Source: Dasyornis broadbenti (taxonomy: Eukaryota; Chordata; Aves; Passeriformes; Dasyornithidae). Taken from it: a stretch of DNA of 64,000 nucleotides. This document shows, in pieces, positions 39,001 to 51,000 of this stretch. The stretch's first letter is position 1, and every line of letters starts with the position of its first letter. Under the pieces are notes generated by a model. The model was given only the letters and a program-made list of their open reading frames with translations, searched no databases and was not told the DNA's origin. The DNA is taken from contig VZRN01004188.1 of assembly GCA_013397935.1 (NCBI GenBank), forward strand, positions 427,677 through 491,676, given 5' to 3'. Both the position numbers and the translations under genes were made by a program.

Positions 39001-42000
39001 TCTTGGGCTCTTCTTTGAGAAAAGCTGATTTTGTATTTAACTCAAAGACACCTTATATCGACTAAAATATATTCTGAAGGTCCCCAAACCCTGTAAAATC
39101 AATAGAAAAGAATCCCACTGGCATTAGTGAATTCTAGATTCCTTTTTCAGAGAGATAGCAGGAGCCAGCTAGTACATTCCCATCTGTCTCTAATTAGGAC
39201 ATTGTTTCCCCAGTGCCCACCAGAGTTTGCTGGCATTTGCATGCCCTCTGTGTGTCATCTTACACTGGGGTCTCCTTTGCCATGGGGCTGGTTAGTACTG
39301 GAGCACTGAACAGACCAGTTTTCTTCACTGTGTTGCTTCAGCTGTCGCAGAAAATCAAAAATGGGGAGAGACTTCGAACTATAACAATGTGTGAAACAAT
39401 AAAGTGATACAGAAAAGTAATATCTGGCACATTTTGGGGCCCTTCTAGGAGCAATACAGTGGGTATGGCTGCCAGAATTGCCGAGATGAAAATCGTTTTG
39501 GCCCAGACTGTCAGTCAGGTAAGAACAAGTCATTCAAGTGAAACCTTCACAAAGATAACTGAAAACAGGGAAGGAGGAAGAAGAGGTTGAGTGAGGAAGA
39601 TGCTGGAGGTACGGAGAGTGGCAGAGAGCTGGCAGTGTTCAATAGCAGGTGTCTGGGCATTTTGTGTTTGTGCCCTTCTGCACTGTGTCCCATTAGACAA
39701 ATGATTCTCAGTCTTTCACTCAAACTGTCCATTTTTCCTGTTGGAAATCTGTCTCCCTCTCTCACCTCTTACTGGGTTATCCCAGCTTCCTCTCCCTTTT
39801 TGGCCAGGCTGTTACCTACATCCCTGAATAAACCCATGCTCGCTTCCCAACTGTTTTTCAGACTCCTGTAACTGCCCCACTTGTCTCTCAGCTTCTTCCT
39901 TGTTGCCCTCTATAAAAAAAATGATTAAACACTGTGCTGCCTCTCATGTATGGCATTTTGGGAAGTGATTTGTGACCAGTGCAGCCTGGCTGTTACAGGA
40001 GCTCTTTTTGTCTAGCTCCTGGTTCCTTGTGTCCACAGAGGTGAGATAGATGTGACCTTGGTGGTTGTGCTCATGTGTTAAAACATGTGCCTGAAAGGCT
40101 GGTCTAGATCTTGCATTCAGGGCTGCTCTTACCTTGTGTTCTTGAGTCCGGGGCATGCAGTTTGTCCTCTCAAAGCTGTAACTGGCATGGCCAACTTCTT
40201 TTGAAAGGAGTTAGTGGATTATTGGTGGGAAATCAGGGTGCCAAGTCCCTGGGCAGCTGGCCAATGTGTTCCCTGGCAGCTGAAGAGAGGTTTGTCTGGA
40301 CTTCCCTTGCAGAGTGTGACTGTGTGCACGGGAAATGCAACAGCGGCGTCACTGGGAATGGGAGCTGCACGTGCTATGGAGGCTACACAGGCCCCAGGTG
40401 TGACCAAGGTAAATACACTGGTAGCTGCAGAGGGGCTAGGAGAGCTAACCTATGGGATGGCATTGGGTGCATGTGTCCCTAAAGGAGCAGGGGGGCAATG
40501 AATAGGTTGGGACTGTAGATGAAAGATGATTTGAGCACTGGAGATTGAGATAGAGGGAAGAGCTGGCACCTGCTCCCCACTTTGTGGCAGTGATCAAGAT
40601 GTACCATCTCTGTATGCCTCTGTTCTTTCTCTGGAAACCATCTAGATCCCTTCTCTAAGCCTTGGGCTGCCAGTCTGCCTTGGGCTGACTACCTGGGCTG
40701 CCAGGGACTTAGAGCTGGCTGCACTGCTCATATCTTCTGGCTTTTGTGCCAGCTTGGGGTCCTTGGAAACCACATTTGCCTTTATTTCCAGGTATTCTGT
40801 AAGGTGAATTATCTCTTCTACCAGTGCCCTACATGCTCAAAGGGAAACCCTCTTTGCTGTGTGCTTGCAGATCTCCCCCTTTGCAAAGGTGTGACATGCG
40901 AGGCCAACAGTGAGTGTGTGGTGAGGGGTGGGACAGCCGTGTGTGACTGCAAGCTGGGCTACAGAAAACAGGGCAGCACATGCCAAGGTGAGAAACTTCT
41001 CTGTGACCCTAAATGGTACCATTTGGAAAAAGTCCTATTGCATTGTTACCTGCAGAGGAGTTCGATTACTGTGAACACCATGCCTACTTCACTGCAGAAG
41101 CTTTAGAACCGATTTTTTCAGGAATCCCTTTAAGATTAAGGGCTACGCTTTTGGGTCTCCTCTCACTTGGTCATGATAGCAAGAAGTGCATTGAAGTAGC
41201 AGGTTCCATTCAGATTTTGCTTATAAGTATGTACTAAATAATGACAGCAGGATATTGGTGAGTCTGAACCAGTTTAAATAACATGTGGAGTTAGAGGAGT
41301 TCTTCACTGATATCAAATTTAAGTTTGTGAATTGGTTTCCTTAAAAGAAAGTTGATAAAATGCATGTGATCATGGATAGCTATGGATAGCTGTTTTCACT
41401 GGCTCTTTATGGGTTTTGCTGACCAAATTGCAGTTTCATATCTCCTCAGATATGATGCAAATTCAGAATCAATCCAAGTACTCTCTGTCACTCACACTTC
41501 TTATACTGAAGTAACATGGAAAATGTGTCATCCGAATTCCTCAGAATAAAATACCCCAAACGTCTACTGTCTGAAATGATTTTATTGTCCTGCCAAATTC
41601 TAGAAGTTTAGTAGTACAAATTCCTTATGCCTCTTTCTTTCCGTGCCTTTGCAGTCTGCTGTGCTGCATCAAGTGCTGTTTTGAAAACAGAAGTTTGGTT
41701 CTGCTCACCTCTAATCTCTTGATTACAGCTCAGGATCCTTGTACTCCTTCTCCATGTTCCCCCTTTGCTGTATGTAAAGTTCTTGGACCACAAACGTATC
41801 AATGTACCTGCAAAGAAGGATTTCAAGGGGATGGAAAGATTTGCCAGCCCATCAACCCTTGTGTGGACAGCAATGGAGGCTGCCCAGAAAACTCTACAAC
41901 TTGTGTTTACAGACGTCCAGGAGAGGTAAGGGCAATAACAGCAACGGTCTGAAAAATGGCCAGGGAGAAGTTCTTCAAATGAACTGCTGGATGTGTCAGT

Positions 42001-45000
42001 CAAATCTGCTCTCCTCACCTCAGACTTTGCAAAGAGGAATCGCACAGCTCTTTTGTAGGATAACTAACAGGGTAAAAGATGATGAATGCACCTCTGTGAT
42101 CACTGTGTTGCCTTCCCTTAGGCAATTTGCGTTTGCAAGCCTGGGATGAGTAGGAGAACTCCTTCATCCGAGTGTCTGGCATTTCCCAGCGATTGCCGGC
42201 AGTATCTTTGCGACGTGACTGCCACATGTGAAATTAACTCTCAGGGGACTCCTAGGTAAGCCACTTTGAAAATTGCAAATAAAGAAGCTAATTCTGCAGC
42301 TAGAACGAAAACTAGGTTTGGATGAGCTGAATTTTGAAGAAACTGAGGGTGATCTGAGTATGGGCCAGAGCCGCCCTTTGAGAAGAACCTGTTTGTAGCA
42401 AAGCCATTGAGAGTAGAGTTTTACATCAGTCATTCTAAATTATTGCGTGTGGGTCACAAAATGCTTTAAATCTGGGGTGGCAGAGTCTTCTGAGGTGTGA
42501 ACTGGAGATGTAGATCCTCAAGCTAGTGGTGATAGAAGGTTATTATCAGTTAATAATCAATCATTGAAAGGAAGATGTGTGACTTGTTTGCTCACATTAG
42601 CACATGTTTGCTTCTGAGGGATAAGACTTTGTCTCTTCTCCCAGTCAGGCTTGTGAGCAACAAATAAATTAGAGTTGCAGATTGACAGGGAAAGGGGAAA
42701 TTGAGTGAAGAAACACCAGACCTTGCTTAGTCTTTTGGAGCCAAACACCTACAAATTGGTACCCCTTAGATGCGAGATACAGCCAGATACAGGATCATCT
42801 TTGCATAATGGCCTCTCAAACACCAGAGAAAGCTTCACCGAGGATTTTGTGTGTTTTCAAGAAAAGGTAGAGCTTCTTTGAGACACTGAACAGGGAAAGA
42901 GCAATCTGATCTCCTTGATCCTTCCTTCTCCAGTGCTGCTAAAACTATTGGCCTCCACTTACTCATGGTGCTCCAGGCCAGGACTGAAACACAGTGGCTT
43001 CCCTTTTTGAAGATCTGCTAGCACAGTGCAGGACACAGTGTTCAGCGCAGTCCCTGCCTTACAGATCTGTTCCCCAGCAGTTGGCACTGAGCCCTCTGAG
43101 GCTGGAGGGATGTCAAATTCCTCCCGTGTCGCATGGCTTTGCATGGCTGAAACAGAAAGAGCAGAGCCGATACTTGGACAAAGCCCAGATGGGAAAAAAC
43201 ATCTTTGGTAGTCTCTGAGTGATGACTACAAATCCGTGTGAATCAGGACGGAGATTTTCACATGTAGATAAGACTTTCTGGAAAAGTCATTACCCTGTCT
43301 GGGCCCCTCAGTGAGTCCCAGATGAACTGTAGCTACCTGATGTGCTTGGGCTGGCTTCTCATTGAAGCCAAGGGGTCACATAGGAGCTGTTTGATAGGTT
43401 GTCACTTAGTCTGTGGGTTTTATGCATTACCTCCAATTTTCAGATGCTGTAATTACTAGAACTGACTGAATATCTAGTTAGAAAGGTCTCAATAAATATG
43501 TTGTAGCAAACCCTGAATTCTAGAGCAGTCATTCCTTGCGTTGTTTGTGTCTGAGAAAGCATCTCCATTCTCTTTGGGTAGATCCAAATTTGCTTGCCTG
43601 GCAGAAATGTGCGTATTTTTTCCTGTCACTCAGTTTAGGCAGGAGTTACTCAGCCCTTACCTGCATCCCTGGAAGTGGTCGCAAACAGGTTGGATGGGGC
43701 TCTGAGCAACCTGGTCTAGTGGAAGGTGTCCTTGCCCATGGCAGGGAGAGTTTGAACTAAATGATCTTTAAAGTCCCTTCCAACCCAAACCATTCTCTGA
43801 TTCTAAGATCTTAAAGCTAGGATTGGCCTTTCAAGTGTAGGTACTGAAGTGTTGTTCTACTCCTGTCTGTTGAATGTGTTGCGAACTGGTTTATAATGGT
43901 TTGTTATTTTTCATTCTTGTTTCACAGCTGTGTGTGTAAAGAAGGGGAGATTGGAGATGGGAGAAGTTGCTATAAAGATCTCTTGGGTGAGATAAATCAG
44001 CATAATCTGCGAGGAAGGTTTACTAGGAAACTAAACGTCGCCAAGAAAATGTTTGGTAAATGTTTTTTAATTTTGCTTGGGGGGTGGAGCAAACTGGGAA
44101 CAAACTCCCTCTGCTTCCTTGAAAACAAAGACTTGGCTGCATCAGGCCAATAATGTGTAGTTTGAGTTGTGCTGTTAACGAGAGGAATAATTATTGCTGT
44201 GGTTAAACCATAGCTGCATAACACTTCACAGTGCCCCTCTTTTTACAGCTTCTGGTTGCTCAACATTGCTGACTAAATATGGGCCCTTCACAGTCTTTGT
44301 ACCATCCCTTCTTCCCATTCTTGATAGAATGGAAATCAACGTAAGTTGTCTTGGTTTTAGCAAATTTTTGTCTTTAGATTCTTTCCTTCCTGAGCTCTGC
44401 AGCCTGTAAAGACTGATCGATATGAGAGAGGAATTTTGGCAGGCACTATTTATGGAAACTATCTCTTGGGAATACTCTTCATTGTCTGGTTAAGTTGCAG
44501 TCTTACAGAGGATATTACATCTCTCACATTGTTTTTAAAACCTCTGTCTCTTTCTTTAATACTGACAGAGTTTGTTTGTTTTTAATGTCAAGAAGTGTAA
44601 TACTTTCTGGCCATTCTTTTAAAGCTCAAACCTCTTGTGTCTGGCTATTCTTAAAACTTTAAGTGGCTTTTTACTACCTGAGGGTGTGATTTTCTAAAGG
44701 GGCCAAGTATTACGCCAAAGTATTGGAATTTCAACTTACGGTCAAAAATAGTAATTTCTGGATCCATAGAAAATATATCAGGAGAGGCACCCAAATTACC
44801 TAGTCTGCTTGTTCCCCCAAGGATCAGTTCCACCTAAATCAGTAGTGACTGAGGATTGTTTTAAAAAACACCAATGATGGTAAGCCCAGAGAAGAAAGGA
44901 AGAAACTAAATGTAATTTCAGCAGATTAGATTTCACCACTTACATGGTCCAACACAGGCAAAGACTCTGTTTGGGGAGCTTCAGCAAATTTTATAATCTG

Positions 45001-48000
45001 GAGCATGCAAGGATAGTATTTAAATTGTCCAACTCCAATAGATTTCTGTCCAGGGGATTCATCTAAAGTCACTTGCAGGTTAATCAGTCTCCCTCTTGGG
45101 TGTGTACACAAACAGAAGCAAGGGTTTTGCCAGATTGCTACTGCAGTGAATCAAAATGAAGAGGAAATCTCAGTCTTGTATGCTAAGAATTTCTCTCGTG
45201 TGTTACCTGGGGGAAAGGTAGTGTTGTGGTAAATGAAGTTTTGAAAGAACGTGTTATTTATCTTTTTTAAGATAATGTGTTTTTATCTTTTTTATTTATC
45301 TTTTTATGTGGACTTTCCTCCCCAAAGGATAGCACTGCTGAGCAGTTGTGCAGAATGCACATTGTTCCTGGTCTGCATTTGATAGAAGACATGATAAAAG
45401 CCAGGACTATGTGGACCTTGTCAGGACATCAGCTGACATTCACTAGCCAGGTAAGGAATGTCCCAAAGGCCTGGGCCACTGTTTTCACATAGGACAGACT
45501 GGAGCTCGAGCACAGTTTCCTTGATGGGCTTTCTTCACCAGAAAACCTTTTTCTGTGATCAGAGCAACAAGTTCCTTTGTGCAGTCCAAAGCAAGGTAGT
45601 TTAAGACCAGGCACCCCAAGCAACCATATCTCCTGTCTCACAGACAACCAATTTAGCCAGAATCTGACTTGCCTTTTCATGGTCTTCATGTGCGTTGTGC
45701 TCGGGAGAAGAGACCTCTTCCCTACACCATTAGCAGCTACAGTATCCGTGTGGCTGACGTGGACGAGGCAACAAAGTCTCTCTTCAGACTGAATGCTCCC
45801 TTGGAGTTTTAGTGCTTGGATGCAGCCACATGCTGGATATTTTCTCTTGTAGTTTCTCTTTTCCTCTCTTTCTATTTTATTTCCCTTAATCTTCATAGCA
45901 AAGAAATTTTCTCTGTTTTGTTCTGATATGGAAGGCTCTTTTTTCCCTTTTCCAATTGTCTCATATTTTCCGGTATCCACTGCTCTCTCTCCATCCTGCA
46001 CTTTTCCTGCATGCATGCTCACAGGTGGCCCAGGGGCAGAGCCCTGTGTTTCCTCTCCGAGGATCCAGCCTTGGCCTTGAGGTCTAGTTCATAATACATC
46101 AAAAGGACAAAGCACTTTTGGGAGCAGGGGAATCTGAACTGAGCTTGTCAATGCTCCTTTAAAAATTCTTTCCTGTTTGTTTACTTAGGAGTCTTTTGAC
46201 CTGGGAAGTCTGCCCTCCCCTTCCTTTGTTTCAGACAGAATCTTCAGTGATGTGAATTGAAGTTTAGGGGAGGGAGGAGCAATTCAAAATGCTGATGGTA
46301 AAATGAAAAGCACAGGAAAGCAGTGCTTGCCTGAACTTGAATCATGGCTGCAGCACCAAGACTCAGCTGCTTGGTTTGTGGGTTAACCTTGAGACACCCT
46401 CACACACCAGGCTTCGGTGCACAGCTCTATACACAGCGGAAGGACCAGACAGATGCCCTGTAATTCAGTGAGCCTCACTGTTTTGGCTTTGTTATGAAGA
46501 CTCATTGTAGGCATAATGAGACAATAAAAGCTGCATTCAATGCTGTAATTCCAGGATTGTCTCCAAATCAGCTATGTGATGGTCAGGGCATCCTTTTATG
46601 GTCCAGAGCAGTGATCAAACATTGTTCACACTCAAATTTAATTCTGGAGCAGGGTGTCCCAGATGAGGTCTGTTTGCTTTTTTTTTTTTTTTTTTTTTTT
46701 TTTGCCTGTCCTTCCTACTGAGTGTTNTTTTGTAATAAGACTTAAAAGTACCACTCAGGATCAAAATATCACCCAAACTCAAGTAGAGTGGGATGATTGT
46801 CTTACACCGAGTCCATCAATTAAATTTACTTTTTCGGGAGTAACTCTGGCTGTGCCTTCCCCTTGCTGACCCATAGGCAAAGAGCACTGGTTTGTAGATC
46901 TATCATGGTAACACAGATATACCACAATGAAATAACTTCTTATTATTGTTATTGTTATTATTGCTATTACTGTTATTACCCAGACATACATCAAATCTTT
47001 CCGGTATCAAGACCTGCCGGGGGAACTGTACAACATCTTGCAATCAAACCTCCCAGCAGCCAATGGAATCATACATATTGTTAACAGCCTCAGGAAAAAA
47101 CCCAGCACTGACAACCTCAGAAACCCACAGGTAAATAAGTATTCTTATTTCTTCTCTTTAATGGGACAGCAGAATAAACGCTTGAAAAAACAAAGCAATT
47201 TTCATAGTTAATCTTCCAAATTAGTTAGGCTTTTTTTTAAAGGGAAAAGGCTATTTATTTTGTTTTCAGCTACAATAAGGCCTGTTAGGGATTATTAAAA
47301 TACCATTAAAAGTAGCTAATAGTACTGCATAAGCCAGATAAGAGTCTTGCAATGGTGCTTTTACAGTGCTTGGATGAGTAGACAATTCTACTTTCATGAA
47401 TCAAATCATAGCAAATGAAAAGAGCTCCTCCTCAGTTGTATCTTACAGAATATGTTTCTTACAGCACAAGTATTGAAAAGCATTTTTCACATAAAAATCA
47501 AATGAAGATTTTTTTTTAATTGATCTGTACTGCATTTTGAAATTATAATCAAAAAGTTGTCTTTGTGTTAAAAATATTTAATATGAGAACAAATAACCAT
47601 TAGCTTGTGCCCATCTTTTTGAGGATGATGGTCTCCTGTAGATCTTTACATGCAAACCACAAGCTGAGCATTCCAATATGTGCTCAGACCTTTCTTCAGC
47701 CCCAGTCATGTTTTTCCTCTTCGTATCTTCTTGCAGAAAACCATTGGTGAGATCCTTGCTTCAATGGAGATCTTCAGTAGATTTGAAACTATACTGGAGG
47801 TGAGTTTGTGTCTGCCCAGGAAGCTGTGATATTGCTGCTGTGCAAAGCCTGCTGCTGCTTTGAAGGGAATTTTGAATAGTATTTAAATACATCCCAGTGG
47901 TTTGGCTTTCTTTCTGGATGTTTTATTCTGTGTAATTTTTTTTTTATTTTCTTATTTTACCTAAGCAAATGTAATGGAAAAGATTGGAATTTTCACATCT

Positions 48001-51000
48001 ATAGGGGATCTGGCACAAGCAGCAAGGGTACATGCCTCTTTTTCATCTTCCTCCCCACAGCCCCTTCCCCTTGTTCCTGGAGGGTTGCTCTCCAAAGCAC
48101 GTTTAGCTCTTGACCCCAGTTTAGTCTCTGTGTGTGTGCTTGTGTGTTTAAGGCATGCGGGGAGCGTTAGCCCAGGACTCCCTTGTTCATATTTGCTGCA
48201 TTCCTGCCAGTGGCTTCATTGTCCCAGCTGTGTTTTTTGTGGCTTACACTTACACTTGTGTTCTATCACACACCTGTCCTTGGTGTTCAGTTGCCTCTTG
48301 CACATTTTGCTTTACAACAGCTCTGCCTTTAGTGCATTGTTTAATGTTTTCTCTCACTTCCTGATGGACACCCCTCACTGATCCATGCTAGATCCAAGAT
48401 GAAATTGTCTATTGTTTTTGCAGAACTGTGGCCTGCCTGCAATATTGGATGGACCAGGGCCCTTCACTGTATTTGTACCCAGCAATGATGGTGTGGATAG
48501 GCTGCGAGATGGAAGGCTCATTTACCTTTTCACAGAGGTGAGAGCCCGAAGTAGTGTAAGACATCCTGAGCTGACTGAGTTGCACTGGGCTGGACTCGAA
48601 TGGCTCTGTGCAATGTATCTGGTCATTGCTGAAAGTTGTTCTTCCTGGGGGTGGCTAAACCATGTCTTTGTTTCTGTAAGGCTCTGGAAGAGAAGTGGGT
48701 GCTGATGGAACCTGCAGTGAGAAATACGGTTAGCCAGATGGTTTAAATCTGGTGTTTGACCTTCATTCCTCACCCCTGCTTTGGGGAGGGGAAAATGAAG
48801 GAACCTATTCACCAAGTGACTTCCCTGCTATAGGCATTGGCATTGCAAGCCACTGATTAAAAGAGAATGTAATTGCCTCCTCTTACTCCTGAGCATTGAA
48901 GGTATGTCTAATTCTGATGTTTTCTTCTTTCCTTAGGGCATAAATAAGCTTCAGGAACTCGTCAAACATCACATCTACACTGCAGCAGCGGTAAGGCAGG
49001 CAGCTCTAACTCCAGGCCTCCTTCAGACCAGCACCTTTTCAGCTCTCTTGTCTGGCAGAGAGGTCACAGTGTTGATGACTTGAGCTGTTGTTTCTTGGAC
49101 TTCCCCTGGAGTAGCAGAGTTGTGACTCAGGATCTGATGAGGCAAAATGTTTACCATGAAAGGGTTTGCCAAAAGGGACAGCTGTGCTCTCCATCAAGAA
49201 ACTCTGAGTTTTCTGGAGTGGTGGTGCTCCCTAGCTGGATGGCCTCTACAATGAAAATATTGTCCAGCAGAGTTTGCTGCAGGACACAAAAATAATAATT
49301 GTCCTGGTTCTCAGAACTTCTCTCTTCTCAAATCATTAAGTTGCTTAGTACAGAAGCTGCAGTTTACATTTTTTTCCTGCCTTTAAGCTTATTTTTTCAG
49401 TCAAAATATGTTCTCTATTATGCTTCTGGCTGAGCTTTCATTGTTTATTGAATATGTCCTAGAAAAATCCCTTATTCGTCTGACACTGCTTGCAGCTGTA
49501 CTAGTAAGAGACACTGTTAGTGAGACTCAATTTCAGCTGTGCTGGACTGTTATCTAAACAAGGAATGAAAACCAAGGCAGCCACCACCAGTACTGCTGTG
49601 TTTGTGGTACAACAGTTCACACAAAGTCCTGAATTACCCTCTGACCCATTGTTTGTTTTTAAGGTATTTCATGAGATGTAAAAGCTAAGTCCCCCGAGAA
49701 GTTTTTCAAGTGGCAGGAATCACAGAAGGTTTCTGAAAGCTGAACTGAAACAACCCTGCTTCTTCACGGTACCACCCCCTTGTGTTTTTATTTCAGGTGA
49801 CTGTAGAGAAACTGATAATGATGCCACATATTGTTACAATGGCCAACCAGATACTTACCATCAACATTAGTGCAGATGTAAGTGTGAATCACAACCCTTT
49901 GGGGCTAGGAAAAAGTCTGAATGCGGTTCTCAACAATGTGGCTTCAGCCCATCTCTGCTTCCTCCTCTGCTTTAAAAGCTAGACTTAAATGAGGTCACTG
50001 TACTCGTTTGCTTCTTAGCCAATCTGTAACTCCACTTAGAGGCTTGACCATTTGTGTAATTGCCCTTGATGTTGTGAACCATCTACTGCATTGGCTTTAT
50101 GTAGTTTATTCTGTCTAATGGGCTAAAATTGTGTTTCTGCATCAGGGAAGAATTCTGATGGATGAATCAGGGATCCCCTTAAACATGCGGGACATTGTGG
50201 CATCAAATGGTATCATTCATACCTTGGATGGCATCTTCATCCCTCCTTCAATTGTTCCCATTTTGCCTCACAGATGCAATGAAGAGCAACATCAGATTGT
50301 GATGGTAAGTCAGCTTCTCCCATTCTCATGCTCAAGCACAACTGGTGCTTGATGTGCACCCCACACTCACCTGGAGGGACAAAAGCAGACTGGGTAAACT
50401 GCACTGGGGAAATTTGCTCTGTTTGAGAGTTCCCCTGGTGTGAACTTTGGCACTGTCAGCATCGTCAGTGTTTCTTCTACTTGCACTTGGCATTGCTTTC
50501 CTGCTAATCAGCAAATGTTTGTTGTAGGTTGTTGTTCTTTCCGTGCACCCATCCTACCTTTGATTCCAAAGTACATTTGCCTTTTCCCTTAAATGATCTT
50601 TTTCCCACTGGAGTTGCTAACTCAGCTGACAGTGCTTTGTTCTTACCTCTGTCAGCACTGGTGTCCAGTAGCCTGGACAGGAAGCAGACATTTAGTAGCA
50701 GGACCTACAAATGCTGTGCAATATTCTCATTTGAACTGTTGCAATAACAATATTTGAGGTGCTTGCTTCCCAGTTTGATCATTGGTAGGCTACTGTAGAA
50801 AGAAGATGAGGCTTGAATAGCAAGAGGTTTGGGGAGACACAGTGGATCCCGAGGGGCCAGAGTGTCCACATAACTTGCTGATTCAGAGAGTCTTGCTGTT
50901 TGGATGCCCAAAGTGCTTTCCAGCCTAGCAGCATATCTAGTGACAGAGAGACCCAGAGGGTGGAGACAGACCCCATCCTGCAGGCAGGTGCAAGCATCTC

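Noticed and set aside
46944..46990. Upstream part of an open frame with Leu repeats across the TTA/TTG tract
   Set aside because: The poly-Leu or poly-Tyr runs come from the trinucleotide repeat; only the frame from 46984 matches stabilin-1.
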